Origin: UBA2979 sp963694535
GTDB taxonomy: Bacteria; Chloroflexota; Dehalococcoidia; UBA2979
DNA: 48,484 nucleotides
Assembly: GCA_963694535.1 (NCBI GenBank)
Contig: CAVODE010000004.1
Coordinates: 1-48,484 of the forward strand
Direction: 5' to 3'
Position numbers and translations under genes: made by a program. Position 1 is the first letter of the stretch, and the number at the start of each line of letters is the position of its first letter. The notes under the pieces were generated by a model. It saw nothing but the letters and a program-made list of their open reading frames with translations. It was not told the origin of the DNA and did no database searches. Of this stretch, positions 16,779 to 25,767 are shown in pieces.

Positions 16779-17813
16779 CTAATCGAGTGCACCAACTTCC
16801 CTCAGAAGTTTGAGAGTTCGAGCCACATCTTCCATCTGGCTCAGATCCATATTCACTGCCCCCAATGAATTTAGTTCGGGTAGTCCACTGTAAGAACTAG
16901 CACCTGAAGCCAGAGGATATTCATAAGTGCTCTCACTAAAGTATCGCTGTGATACATCCCCAAGAAGATACAACAACAGTGCGTGAGATTGCTCTTGGTC
17001 TTTGGATGAGTTGATGACGCCCGCACCAGCTACGTTGATCAGGGTGCCGATATCGTTCGGCGCTGTGTAGTAGTTGCGCGCGCCAAATTCCACACCTTCC
17101 TCCGCCAAAAAACGGTGAAGATAATAGTGATTTACGAACCCTACATCGATCTCCCCAGCTGCTGCCGCCGCCACGATAGGCGTGTTTTTTGGATATACCT
17201 TTGGATCGTTTGCGATGATCCCCAGCAGCCATTCTTTTGCGATATCTTCTCCATGGTGAATTCTCATAGCAGTAACAAAAGCCTGAAAGGAACCATTAGT
17301 TGGTGCCCATCCAATTCGTCCTTTCCATTTTGGATCAGTAAAATCGAGAATTGAATCGGGAAGTTGATCCGGATCAATTGTTTCCAAGTTGTATACGATA
17401 GTGCGAGCGCGGCCTGAAAGGCCAATCCATTGTCCTGTCTTAGATCGAAATTCAGGTGCTACCAGACTGAGAATGTTTCCTGGAATTGTGGCGAACATGT
17501 CCGCGTTCGCTATAGCTCCGAGTGCACCTGCATCCTGTGCAATAAAGATGTCGGCCGGTGTTTTGTCCCCCTCTTCGAGGAGAAGGGCGGCTATCTCCGC
17601 AGTTTTGCCGTATTTTACATTTATCGAAACTCCACTGGCGCGTTCATATGATTCAAGAATCGGGCCAATTAAACTCTCGGACCGCCCGGAATACACGGTC
17701 AGGCTTTGGTCGCTATTAGCACACGAAACGAACGCCATGCTGATGGGTATAAGTGAAATTAATATTAGTTGGAAGAGATATTTAATAAGTGTCTTCAATG
17801 TATTTATAAACAT
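16779..17813 (-). CDS. fbpA: Iron(III) ABC transporter substrate-binding lipoprotein
   Basis: A 344-residue extracytoplasmic binding protein of the FbpA/AfuA type. It has a basic and hydrophobic leader ending in SMAFVSC, a near-lipobox with Cys31 as likely lipid-attachment site. The mature part begins SLTVYSGR. The paired tyrosines Tyr230-Tyr231 in NHYYLHRF match the residues that hold Fe3+ in FbpA. There is no Shine-Dalgarno; a TATACT lies exactly 7 nt before the ATG, so the mRNA may be leaderless. The promoter region holds a palindrome that is a likely target of the neighbouring DtxR-family regulator. Its cognate permease and ATPase lie convergently on the other strand. Confidence 0.9.
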   Translation of the reverse strand: MFINTLKTLIKYLFQLILISLIPISMAFVSCANSDQSLTVYSGRSESLIGPILESYERASGVSINVKYGKTAEIAALLLEEGDKTPADIFIAQDAGALGAIANADMFATIPGNILSLVAPEFRSKTGQWIGLSGRARTIVYNLETIDPDQLPDSILDFTDPKWKGRIGWAPTNGSFQAFVTAMRIHHGEDIAKEWLLGIIANDPKVYPKNTPIVAAAAAGEIDVGFVNHYYLHRFLAEEGVEFGARNYYTAPNDIGTLINVAGAGVINSSKDQEQSHALLLYLLGDVSQRYFSESTYEYPLASGASSYSGLPELNSLGAVNMDLSQMEDVARTLKLLREVGALD

Positions 17814-17820
17814 GTGTATA

Positions 17821-17860
17821 AGTATATTTTACATTAGTACATACTAATAATTACTGTCAA
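17821..17860 (-). promoter_or_regulatory. fbpA promoter with perfect palindromic operator candidate
   Basis: On the minus strand a consensus -35 TTGACA occupies 17855-17860. A perfect palindrome ATTAGTA-CA-TACTAAT (17833-17848) follows at once. Two -10 choices exist: TAATGT at 17831-17836 (18-bp spacing) or TATACT at 17821-17826. The palindrome would cover the promoter spacer, the usual place for repression. Its TTAG...CTAA ends resemble IdeR/DtxR boxes (TTAGG...CCTAA). Confidence 0.65.
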
Positions 17861-17941
17861 CTTATAGGGTATTAACCCACTTACAGCAGGGCGGTGTACC
17901 TGTGAAGCGTAAGTAGACGAATTGATTGGTGCGAATTTGGT

Positions 17942-18601
17942 CTATTTGACCCAAATCCTACTCCCGGCCTGTAGGCCTAGGACAATTTGTCTGTCAGCGA
18001 CTTTAATTGTGATGGTTCCTTTGTAGGACGCACGCTCGGTTATTCTCACAGTTGCACCGGGTTTAAGTTCCTCAGATTCGAAGAATCGAAGTAATTCTTC
18101 ATCTTCCTCAAATACCCGATCGATAATGTGAGTTGAGCCATCAACTTGTTCAGATAGCCGTTTTCTGGACATTGAAGAGGTATTTCCACTTCCCGGTATA
18201 ACAGCACCAAAAGGGGATGTAGTTGGATTACCAAGCCGATCTACGATTAATGGCTCAGTAATATCCGAGATGGAATGCTCCATGAGGTGAGCTTCCCCGT
18301 AAGCCTGCCACCAGTTGAGTTCGAGAACGTTCACCAACAAACACTCGGCAAGTCGGTGCCGGCGAACCATATTTTCTGCTCTTCGGAAACCGTCGGCAGT
18401 AAGCGCGACACGTTTTTTTGCGTCAACTTTTACCAGCTTGTCCCGTTTGAGCCTTGATAGCATGCCTGCCATTGAAGCAGGCTTAAGCTCGAGTCTTTCA
18501 GCAAGACGAGCAGCTATTACTTCCTCGCCCTCGTCATTAGCTAACCTGTAAATTTGAGTAAGTGCGTCGTCAGCGGCGACATTAATTACCTGTTTTGGCA
18601 T
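17942..18601 (-). CDS. DtxR/IdeR-family metal-dependent transcriptional regulator
   Basis: A 219-residue repressor of the DtxR/MntR family. The N-terminal winged helix shows ALTQIYRLANDEGEEVIAARLAERL and SMAGMLSRLKRDKLV; the middle dimerisation/metal region has RRHRLAECLLVNVL and EAHLMEHSIS; the C-terminal ~75 residues form an FeoA/SH3-like domain (LKPGATVRITERA). The frame is open further upstream, but ATG 18601 is chosen because GGAG lies 8 nt before it and the family N-terminus begins here. The gene lies 128 bp upstream of fbpA in the same direction, and the palindrome in between is its likely target. Iron rather than manganese is inferred from the transporter. Confidence 0.88.
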   Translation of the reverse strand: MPKQVINVAADDALTQIYRLANDEGEEVIAARLAERLELKPASMAGMLSRLKRDKLVKVDAKKRVALTADGFRRAENMVRRHRLAECLLVNVLELNWWQAYGEAHLMEHSISDITEPLIVDRLGNPTTSPFGAVIPGSGNTSSMSRKRLSEQVDGSTHIIDRVFEEDEELLRFFESEELKPGATVRITERASYKGTITIKVADRQIVLGLQAGSRIWVK

Positions 18602-18630
18602 GTTTATAGCTCCATTTGTCTGTTGTGAGA

Positions 18631-19680
18631 CTAAATTTTCTCTAGAATTTCTACTTCTTGAACCCCTTTGCTGTCTTTTGTCACGTCTGATTTCCAAGCA
18701 GCCGAGAGAAGTTCAAGAGTTTTGATACGATTCTGAATGCTATAGGTTGATGTTGAAATCATTAATTCATTTGCTTGCGTGGCTTTTTGCAGTGAGGTTA
18801 AGTTCTTCAGAACTTCGTGTGCGGTGCCAATAAATGAATTGGAGGGCATAGCCTTTGCCGCGGGGAAGTCTGGATGTGCGTTAGCAGCTTCAGGGCTTAG
18901 TAGGGGATGTCTCTGGCCAGTGCGCATACCGTATTTCCGGAGGCGACTGGGGCCTGACTCCCATTCAGCCTCTTCTGATGTATCTGAAACAATTACGGCA
19001 GCGGTAACAATAATAAACGGCATATCAAGAATTGGAGAAGGTTTGAAATTATCGCGGTAAATTTGCACTGCCTCTAGCGTACCGCCGGTATCAAAATGAT
19101 TAGCGAATACAAATGGCAGACCCAACATCCCAGACAATTCTGCACTGAAATTTGAGGAACCTAGCAGATGAATATCAGGATAAGTAGTTGCTGCAGGTGT
19201 AGCTGATAAGTGTTCCCAGACACCCTGATCAGCTCGTACGTCACCCAAAAGCCCCATCAGATCAACCAAATTCATCGGAAAATTTTGTGCATCATGGTTG
19301 TTTGGCGAGCGCCGTAGCGCCGCCGCTGTATGTTGGTCTGATCCTGGGGCTCTGCCAATTCCAAGATCGATGCGATTTGGGTGCAAGGCCTCCAGAAGTG
19401 CAAATTGCTCAGCGATGACTAAAGGGGCGTGGTTTGGTAGCATTACGCCGCCCGAACCGAGCCGAATTCTCGAGGTTTTTAAAGCTAAGTGAGCGATGAG
19501 TACGGCTGGATTAGTGCTTGCAACGGTTTGCATATTGTGATGTTCAGCGACCCAGAAACGAAAAAATCCGAGATCATCTGCCCGCTGCGCCAGTCGAGTA
19601 GCATTATCCAAGGCTACTGATGTTGTATCGCCATCTGTTGCCATTGCCAAGTCTAAAACCGAAAGTTTAACTTTTTCCAT
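18631..19680 (-). CDS. LLM-class flavin-dependent oxidoreductase, MsnO8 family
   Basis: A luciferase-like, FMNH2-dependent monooxygenase of about 349 residues. Family signatures include LSVLDLA at the N-terminus, FFRFWVAEHHNM, SGGVMLPNHAPLVIAEQF and HPNRIDLGIGRAPG. The substrate cannot be read from sequence. The frame also has a GTG at 19710 and an ATG at 19698; ATG 19680 gives the usual family start, but none has a convincing ribosome site. It lies 29 bp upstream of the DtxR-type gene, so the two could be co-transcribed. Confidence 0.88.
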   Translation of the reverse strand: MEKVKLSVLDLAMATDGDTTSVALDNATRLAQRADDLGFFRFWVAEHHNMQTVASTNPAVLIAHLALKTSRIRLGSGGVMLPNHAPLVIAEQFALLEALHPNRIDLGIGRAPGSDQHTAAALRRSPNNHDAQNFPMNLVDLMGLLGDVRADQGVWEHLSATPAATTYPDIHLLGSSNFSAELSGMLGLPFVFANHFDTGGTLEAVQIYRDNFKPSPILDMPFIIVTAAVIVSDTSEEAEWESGPSRLRKYGMRTGQRHPLLSPEAANAHPDFPAAKAMPSNSFIGTAHEVLKNLTSLQKATQANELMISTSTYSIQNRIKTLELLSAAWKSDVTKDSKGVQEVEILEKI

Positions 19681-19746
19681 TCGTTGATGGTATTGCATTC
19701 TTTGGTGCACGCGCGAGCTGGAACCGTCTGAAGTGTGGGTTGAGGT

Positions 19747-21003
19747 TTAACGTACAGCCGCGTCTGCGGCAACCGATATTCGAGTAGGGGCAGCGGTACG
19801 CGAAATAATTCGAGTCAATATAGCTACCGCGATGAGTACCAGACTTCCCATCACGACGAAGGCTACTCGTTCCCCAGCCCTATCTGCCAGATATCCGACT
19901 GGCCATCCAATCAGCATGAAAGCCGCAAATGACACACCTATTAGTGAGCTGACTCTACCGAAGAATCTGGGGTCGCAATCGATGGCGATAATTGCACTAT
20001 TCAGTGTTTGGAACATGCCTATGCCAACTCCTGTAAGCAGGACCGGTACGATAACAATGCCATATGAGGGGCTTAAACCCGTACAAATAATAGCAACTCC
20101 CATTAGTGCGGCGCCAGTACTATAAATATTCAGTGCTCGCTTAGAGGCCGCGTAGCCCGCAACTGCAAGACTTGCTGTAAGCCCACCTACGGCAGTAATC
20201 GCTTGAAGTATCCCGAATTCTCTAGCGCTGGAATTCAGTTGATTTTCAAGTAAGCCCGGAAGAGCTGTCACCGAAGACATTCCAATCATAATCATAAGAA
20301 AAAAGAAAACCATCATCCATCCCAGTCTAGGCTCTTGGCGGAGGTATAAAATTCCAGACTTCACTCCGGTCAGGAGTGATTCGCCTTCTTTGTGCCCCAT
20401 CGGTTTTGTATTGGGTAGCACAAACATGATTATTACCCCAATGATGTTAAATGCGGCCATGGCATAGTACGCGCCTGCTGCTCCAAAATAAGCAGCTGAA
20501 ATCATGAGGCCTCCGATTGCAGGTGACCATATGCGTGTGGCGTTGAGAGCCACTTGGCTAAGGGCAATCGCATTTCCACGAAGTTTGGTAGGGACAATCT
20601 CAACTACCCATCCCTGTCGCGCTGGCATCATGAACGAAGACGCAATCCCAAGGATGAACGAATTTACTATCAGGTGCCAGAGTTCTAATACATCGAGCAA
20701 GAGGAGCGTGCCATTTGCGAGAAAGACATAGGTCATAATGCTTTGTGAAATTAAATTGATATTTTTTTTCGAAACTCGATCAGCGATGGCACCACCAATA
20801 GGGCCAAGAAAAAGCATTGCTAGTCCCTGTCCTAGCATCACGAGGCCCACGTCACTATTTTGACCTCTGATCTCAAATGCAACAATTGATTGAATGACCA
20901 CATACATAAAAAATGAGGTCATAGAACTCAGTGAGCTGATCCAAAGGAGTCGGAATTGAGTATTTGCTAGCGCTTCAAAAGAATTTTTAATATTGAACTT
21001 CAA
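19747..21003 (-). CDS. MFS transporter, EntS-like exporter family
   Basis: A 12-helix carrier of 418 residues. The start FEALANTQFRLLWISSL and the loop GGAIADRVSKKN match the MFS branch that includes the enterobactin exporter EntS and many drug exporters. The only suitable start is TTG 21003, directly after in-frame stops and with no clear ribosome site. It lies between the tRNA-Gly gene and the flavin monooxygenase on the same strand. Substrate unknown; a link to the iron genes is only positional. Confidence 0.85.
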   Translation of the reverse strand: MKFNIKNSFEALANTQFRLLWISSLSSMTSFFMYVVIQSIVAFEIRGQNSDVGLVMLGQGLAMLFLGPIGGAIADRVSKKNINLISQSIMTYVFLANGTLLLLDVLELWHLIVNSFILGIASSFMMPARQGWVVEIVPTKLRGNAIALSQVALNATRIWSPAIGGLMISAAYFGAAGAYYAMAAFNIIGVIIMFVLPNTKPMGHKEGESLLTGVKSGILYLRQEPRLGWMMVFFFLMIMIGMSSVTALPGLLENQLNSSAREFGILQAITAVGGLTASLAVAGYAASKRALNIYSTGAALMGVAIICTGLSPSYGIVIVPVLLTGVGIGMFQTLNSAIIAIDCDPRFFGRVSSLIGVSFAAFMLIGWPVGYLADRAGERVAFVVMGSLVLIAVAILTRIISRTAAPTRISVAADAAVR

Positions 21004-21070
21004 TCATTATTGAATGCGGTGTTTCAAAAGTAGGCTAGTCGCAAATGATATTAGGTGCTGTTCTAAGAGC

Positions 21071-21145
21071 TGGAGCGGAGGACGGGGATCGAACCCGCGA
21101 CATCCTGCTTGGGAAGCAGACGCTCTACCACTGAGCTACCCCCGC
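21071..21145 (-). tRNA. tRNA-Gly (anticodon CCC), CCA encoded
   Basis: On the minus strand the 75-nt sequence folds as a tRNA. The acceptor stem GCGGGGG pairs with CCTCCGC (one G-U pair); the D-arm TAGCTCAGTGGTAGAGC, anticodon loop TTCCCAA on a 5-bp stem, and T-arm with GGTTCGATCC are all regular. The 3' end reads T-CCA, so CCA is genomically encoded. There is no intron or long variable arm. Confidence 0.97.
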
Positions 21146-21289
21146 ACGTTACAGCGTTTCATCTTGGATATGATACGCCACGTTCTGATAATAATTCGCC
21201 TGAATCATATATCCAATAAACTGTGTCAATGAAATATGTTGAATCAATATCTAGGTAATTTAATTTCAGGTGTTAGGGTGGGTCGTAAT

Positions 21290-21694
21290 ATGAATTCTAC
21301 TGAAGAAACTAAAGCAGCTTTTCGACGATGGTTGGATGGTTTTAATTCGCGAGATAGTCAGGCGATGATAGCTGAAATGCATTTTCCTCATCTTCGTCTA
21401 GCGAGGACAAAGTTCGATAGCTGGGACACCCCTGCAGATTGGCTTACTGGCCATAATGCATTGACTGAAAAACTTTTGGCTGAGGACTGGGATCATACGG
21501 ATTTGATTTCGATGGAAGCCGTGCAGGCGAGTGATGAAAAAGTTCACCTCGTGATGCGACAATCTCGTAGAAAGAAAGATGGCACCGAATATAGTGGATT
21601 CGATACACTTTGGGTCTTCACAAAAGATGGTGGTCGGTGGGGAGCAAAATTAAGATCGTCGTTTCTGACTGCGAATGCGCAACTTTATTCCTAG
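21290..21694 (+). CDS. NTF2/SnoaL-like small protein
   Basis: A protein of about 134 residues with the pattern of the NTF2-like fold: an N-terminal helix pair (AAFRRWLDGFNSRDSQAMIAEM), a Trp-rich middle (DSWDTPADWLTGHNAL), then a curved-sheet C-terminus ending DTLWVFTKDGGRWGAKLRSS. Members include ketosteroid isomerases, SnoaL cyclases and many unknowns; no catalytic set can be assigned. ATG 21290 with the nearby GGGTGGG is preferred over an upstream start at 21236. It precedes the SucD-like gene by about 57 bp. Confidence 0.7.
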   Translation: MNSTEETKAAFRRWLDGFNSRDSQAMIAEMHFPHLRLARTKFDSWDTPADWLTGHNALTEKLLAEDWDHTDLISMEAVQASDEKVHLVMRQSRRKKDGTEYSGFDTLWVFTKDGGRWGAKLRSSFLTANAQLYS

Positions 21695-21750
21695 TTGCGA
21701 GATCGCCGCTAGAAGCGTACAGGCTTATTCTTTGTCAGATTGGAGAAATA

Positions 21751-22653
21751 ATGTCAATTCTTGTTGATGAACGAACAACTTTCATTATTCAGGGAATCAC
21801 CGGCCGCGAGGCTGTGACTATGACCCGTGAATGCTTAGATTATGGCGCCAAGGTAATTGGTGGAGTAACACCTGGTCGTAGTGGCCGAAAAGTACATGGC
21901 TTACCAGTTGAGGATACCGTCAAGGCGTTTACAAGTCGTGAGCGTGTTGATGCAGCGGTTGTATCAGTCCCCCCCGCATTTGCTGCGGATGCGGCTCTGG
22001 AGGCTATTGTTGCGGGTGTCCCACTTGTAGTGATAGTCACTGAGCGAATCCCGCGTAAGCAGGTTGCTCAGATAATGGAAGTGGCTGAAAAATATGGGAC
22101 CCGAATTATTGGTCCGAACTGCCTAGGGATTATATCTCCCGGTAAGTCCAGAGTAGGAGGACTAGGAGGACAGGCTGAATCCTGTGCTCGAGCTTTTAAA
22201 CCCGGGAAAATTGGCGTCATGTCACGTTCCGGTGGAATGACAGTCGAGATCGCGAACTCATTGTCTGAAGCTGGTCTTGGGGTATCAACAGCTGTAAGTA
22301 TTGGCGGAGATCCAATTATTGGTTCATCTTACGCTGAACTCATGCCTCTGTTTGATGCTGATGCCGATACTGAGGCAATTGCTATATATTCTGAGCCAGG
22401 TGGCCGTGCAGAGTATGAATTGGCAGAATATATGGCTAAATCGGGCTCAACAAAACCAATTGTTGCCTTTATGGCAGGAAGATTCATCGATGAAATGCCA
22501 GGTATGCGATTCGGGCATGCCGGTACGATTGTTGAGGGAAAAGCTGACACGGCAGCCTCTAAGATCATAAATCTACGTGATGTTGGCATAACTGTCGCTG
22601 AACGAATCGGTGATATCCCAAATCTATTGAAGGAAAAACTATCTCAAGTATAG
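21751..22653 (+). CDS. Succinyl-CoA synthetase alpha subunit-like protein, no beta subunit nearby
   Basis: A 300-residue protein matching the alpha subunit of succinyl-CoA synthetase and related acid-CoA ligases. Seen are the Rossmann CoA-binding start (IIQGITGREA), GGVTPGRSG, GPNCLGIISPG, SRSGGMTVEIA, and RFGHAGTIVEG carrying the phosphohistidine. ATG 21751 is chosen because GGAG lies just upstream; the frame is open further back into the previous gene. The beta subunit normally sits just before alpha but is absent here. Downstream by 13 bases is a small Fe-S protein, probably in the same operon. Alternatives are a malate-CoA ligase-type alpha or an orphan subunit pairing with a distant beta. 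Confidence 0.88.
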   Translation: MSILVDERTTFIIQGITGREAVTMTRECLDYGAKVIGGVTPGRSGRKVHGLPVEDTVKAFTSRERVDAAVVSVPPAFAADAALEAIVAGVPLVVIVTERIPRKQVAQIMEVAEKYGTRIIGPNCLGIISPGKSRVGGLGGQAESCARAFKPGKIGVMSRSGGMTVEIANSLSEAGLGVSTAVSIGGDPIIGSSYAELMPLFDADADTEAIAIYSEPGGRAEYELAEYMAKSGSTKPIVAFMAGRFIDEMPGMRFGHAGTIVEGKADTAASKIINLRDVGITVAERIGDIPNLLKEKLSQV

Positions 22654-22666
22654 AGTGGAGATCGTA

Positions 22667-22900
22667 ATGTCAGATAATACTGCAATTTTTATTCGAGTCG
22701 ATATTGATGAGACCGTTCAGACGGACAGCGAACTTTGTAAACTCTTGATAGAGTCTTGCCCGGTGGATATATTTCAAGCATCTGATTCGGGTGGCATAGA
22801 GACTATTGAGTCAAATCTGGATGAATGCACACTATGTGATATCTGTGTTGAAGCAGCGCCGGGTAAAGTGGACGTCGTCAAGCTCTACCGAACCCCGTAA
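22667..22900 (+). CDS. Small one-cluster ferredoxin-like Fe-S protein (FixX-like cysteine order)
   Basis: A 77-residue protein with five cysteines. Cys31-Pro (CPVDIF) followed about 20 residues later by Cys54xxCys57xxCys60 (CTLCDIC) can hold one [4Fe-4S] cluster. The order, CP first and CxxCxxC later, resembles FixX-type ferredoxins rather than the classic CxxCxxCxxxCP. ATG 22667 has GTGGAG 6 nt upstream. It starts 13 bases after the SucD-like gene, suggesting co-expression. The electron-transfer role is inferred; the partner is unknown. Confidence 0.75.
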   Translation: MSDNTAIFIRVDIDETVQTDSELCKLLIESCPVDIFQASDSGGIETIESNLDECTLCDICVEAAPGKVDVVKLYRTP

Positions 22901-22912
22901 ATCAGAAATTGA

Positions 22913-23161
22913 TTACTTATTTACCGTCGCGTAACTCACACCACTCTTTTGCTGGTGCTTTGCTTCAGTTCGCATGCACTGTGTACAGGTGTTTATTCGC
23001 TGCCATCGGCCATCAATAAAAACGCGCTTTCGATGTACATTTGGCTTGAACATACGGTTTCTTTTTTGCGCCTTGCGTTCCCAGTTTCCACCATGCTTAT
23101 ATCGAACGGATCGACCGAAGACCGTTTTCTTGTCACACACGTCACATTTACCTGAAGCCAT
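22913..23161 (-). CDS. rpmB: 50S ribosomal protein bL28
   Basis: An 82-residue basic protein with the bL28 pattern: MASGKCDVCDKK at the start, GRSVRYKHGG, and RKAQKRNRMFKPNVH. It is the cysteine-bearing form (CDVC and CTQC), able to bind zinc. ATG 23161 follows AAGGTGAT with good spacing. It is divergent from fakA; rpmB next to the DAK-type kinase and recG is a known Gram-positive-like arrangement. Confidence 0.95.
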   Translation of the reverse strand: MASGKCDVCDKKTVFGRSVRYKHGGNWERKAQKRNRMFKPNVHRKRVFIDGRWQRINTCTQCMRTEAKHQQKSGVSYATVNK

Positions 23162-23259
23162 ACCATCACCTTAACCTGCGTAGGAATTATTATTGTTATT
23201 AAGAGATCTATATATTACCTATAGTTCACCGCAACAGTCGAATCGGAGGGGGTTGGATT

Positions 23260-24870
23260 GTGAATGAAGAAAATATAACTGCTGAGAAATTTCATGAGGC
23301 GTTGGTTGTTGCCGAGCAATGGCTCACTGTAAACCGAGATGGTATTAATGCAATCAATGTCTATCCGGTGCCTGACGGAGATACAGGCACCAATATGTTG
23401 TTGACTTGGCGCCAGGCTTTGGAGTCGATTAATGATTTAGACTCGCAGACATTTTCTGAGATGCTGAGCAAATTTTCGCGTGGCGCATTGTTGGGGGCTC
23501 GAGGTAATTCAGGAGTTATTCTTTCACAGATGATCGGCGGGTTGGCAGCTGCGCTGAGTAATCACTCAGATTCAATAACAGTTTCAGATTTGGCGACTGG
23601 GTTACGAAGCGCCTCCGATAATGCGTACAGGGCGATTACTGAGCCCGTTGAAGGCACTATGTTGACTGTAATGCGAGAAGCTTCGGCCGCCGGGGAGAAT
23701 TCTACCGCTAATCTGGAAGTATTTTTAGAATCCGTTGTTACTGAGTCGTACGAATCGGTAGCACGAACACCGGATTTATTACCTCGGTTGAAGGAGGCGG
23801 GTGTAGTTGATTCTGGCGGCATGGGGGTGGCCGTGATTCTGCAAGGTATAGCAACCGCACTTCTTGAAAAAGAACTTCCATCCGAACCCGTGGTGACCGG
23901 TGCAATCAAGGTCGAGATGTCTGGCGTCGAGCATGAAGGGTATGGATATTGTACTGAGTTTGTCATGCTGGCTGATGTTGGTCTTAAGGATTTCGAGAAG
24001 AAACTTGTTGAGTTGGGAGGAGAATCTATTCTTGTGGTTGGTGACCCAGGCGCAGTGCGGGTACACGTGCATCTTGAAGACCCCGGACCAGCACTGTCGG
24101 CCGCAGTGACCCACGGCGAAACAGTTTCTATCAAGATAGATAATATGCAAGTTCAACACGATGATTGGGCTGATCAGCAAAGCAACGAAGGCGCTGCACC
24201 ACAAGGAAATATACCATCCATAGGCTTAGTATCCGTCGCTCGTGGAGATGGACTAATTAGTAATTTTCGTCAATTAGGGACGAATGTAATTATCAGTGGT
24301 GGTCCGACGGGCAAGGCTTCTGCGGGAGAGCTCATAGAAGCCGCCAAAGGCGCAGGGTTAGAGCACGTTATCATATTGCCAAATGACAAGGACGTTGTTT
24401 TAGCTGCCGAACAAGCTGCGGAATCTAATCCGGATTTTTTCCGAGTGATTCCGACGAAGTCTACGGTGTCTGGTTTGAGTGCTGCGATGGCGTATCTTCC
24501 CGAAGGTGATATTGATGAGATTTGTTCCCTCATGAACGAATCTATACAACTGGTGCAGTCGATTGAAATTTCAAACTCAGTCCGTGACACATCAGTGAAC
24601 GGAATAGATATTCGTGTCGGGGCGGGAATAGGTTTTCTTGATGGTGAGTTAGTAGCGTCAGATACCTCACTTGCTGTGACATTAATTTCAGTACTTAGGC
24701 ATGCGGAAGCATCGCAGTCGGAGATTATGACACTATACACTGGGGAAGGCGCTACACCGAAAGAAATAGAAAAACTCAGTGAAATGGCCGAATCGCATTT
24801 TCCTTCGCTAGAATTGGATATAGTAGATGGAGGACAACCGCTGTACCCCTTTATAGCAAGTCTTGAATGA
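23260..24870 (+). CDS. fakA: DAK/YloV-type fatty acid kinase, FakA
   Basis: A 536-residue protein of the YloV/FakA family, the kinase that phosphorylates fatty acids held by a DegV-type (FakB) protein. The N-terminal DhaL-like nucleotide domain contains NVYPVPDGDTGTNM and RGNSGVILSQMIGG, with the metal-binding aspartates. A middle domain with EGYGYCTEFV and a C-terminal DegV-like domain follow. The start is GTG 23260 with GGAGG about 10 nt upstream. It is followed 46 bp later by a degV gene, giving a likely kinase-carrier pair for recycling exogenous fatty acids. Confidence 0.9.
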   Translation: MNEENITAEKFHEALVVAEQWLTVNRDGINAINVYPVPDGDTGTNMLLTWRQALESINDLDSQTFSEMLSKFSRGALLGARGNSGVILSQMIGGLAAALSNHSDSITVSDLATGLRSASDNAYRAITEPVEGTMLTVMREASAAGENSTANLEVFLESVVTESYESVARTPDLLPRLKEAGVVDSGGMGVAVILQGIATALLEKELPSEPVVTGAIKVEMSGVEHEGYGYCTEFVMLADVGLKDFEKKLVELGGESILVVGDPGAVRVHVHLEDPGPALSAAVTHGETVSIKIDNMQVQHDDWADQQSNEGAAPQGNIPSIGLVSVARGDGLISNFRQLGTNVIISGGPTGKASAGELIEAAKGAGLEHVIILPNDKDVVLAAEQAAESNPDFFRVIPTKSTVSGLSAAMAYLPEGDIDEICSLMNESIQLVQSIEISNSVRDTSVNGIDIRVGAGIGFLDGELVASDTSLAVTLISVLRHAEASQSEIMTLYTGEGATPKEIEKLSEMAESHFPSLELDIVDGGQPLYPFIASLE

Positions 24871-24916
24871 GTCCTTGTCTGAAAAAAAAAGTTGTGGCGT
24901 GTTTTGAGGAGAAATA

Positions 24917-25756
24917 ATGACATTAAGAATACTTACAGATACTGCAGGTGATATTCCAGATTCGTTGGCGGAAGAGCTCGGGATAGGTTTGATTCCCTTA
25001 AATATCCATTTTGGTGACGAACAACTTAAAGATCGGCGAGATATTACGAGTGATGATTTTTTTCAGCGACTCGCCTCCTCTGATGTACATCCAACCACAT
25101 CCCAACCCTCACCTGGCGAATTTGCAGAGGCCTATCAATCACTAATTGATGACGGGGCGGATGAGATTCTATTTGTGTCTATTCATGGAAATCTTTCAGG
25201 GACATTGGATTCTGCTAAACAGGCGATAGAGCTTGTCAGTGGGGCACGAATTGCCACGGTAGACACAAGAAGAACTTCCATGGCACAGGGAATTCCTGCT
25301 ATTCGGGCAGCGGAACTGGCAAACAATGGGGGAGGGCTTGATGAAGCAATTGCGCTGGCCGAGGATGTTGCAAGCCGCACTAGATCGTTCGTTATTGCTG
25401 ATACGCTGGAATACTTGAAAAAAGGTGGACGGCTTACCCAGAGTCAGTACGTACTTGGCTCAATGCTGCGGGTCAAACCAATATTAGGAATAGGTGATGA
25501 ACCCCCTTATGTCACTATTGTTACACGTGTTCGAACTTTGAAGAAGGCATTAGAAACCATGGTTAATATGGCCAACGAAGACGAAATTGAGTGGGCAAGT
25601 ATTGTCCATGGTCAAGGTCAGGAAAATGCCGAAATTGTCCAGGCTCTAATGAGGCCACATGTTGGCGAGGTCCCAATATACGATGTAACCCCAGTTTTGG
25701 GTGTGCATTTGGGACCTGGAACTGTGGGACTTCATTGGATAGTTGCTAAGAGCTGA
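24917..25756 (+). CDS. DegV family fatty acid-binding protein (FakB-like)
   Basis: A 279-residue DegV protein that binds a fatty acid for the partner kinase. Motifs are LTDTAGDIPDSLAEE at the N-terminus, TSQPSPGEF with the conserved Thr-Ser, SIHGNLSGTLDSA and YLKKGGRLTQSQ. The start ATG 24917 follows GAGGAG by about 6 nt. The pairing with fakA directly upstream supports a FakAB system. It lies 11 bp before recG. Confidence 0.9.
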   Translation: MTLRILTDTAGDIPDSLAEELGIGLIPLNIHFGDEQLKDRRDITSDDFFQRLASSDVHPTTSQPSPGEFAEAYQSLIDDGADEILFVSIHGNLSGTLDSAKQAIELVSGARIATVDTRRTSMAQGIPAIRAAELANNGGGLDEAIALAEDVASRTRSFVIADTLEYLKKGGRLTQSQYVLGSMLRVKPILGIGDEPPYVTIVTRVRTLKKALETMVNMANEDEIEWASIVHGQGQENAEIVQALMRPHVGEVPIYDVTPVLGVHLGPGTVGLHWIVAKS

Positions 25757-25767
25757 GGGACTAGTCC

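Noticed and set aside
17879..17926. Imperfect hairpin ACTTAC...GTAAGT downstream of the DtxR-type gene
   Set aside because: Short arms, large loop and no T-tract; not supported as a terminator or riboswitch.
21014..21232. 73-codon plus-strand frame over the tRNA-Gly gene
   Set aside because: It overlaps a clear tRNA on the other strand and has no protein-like features.
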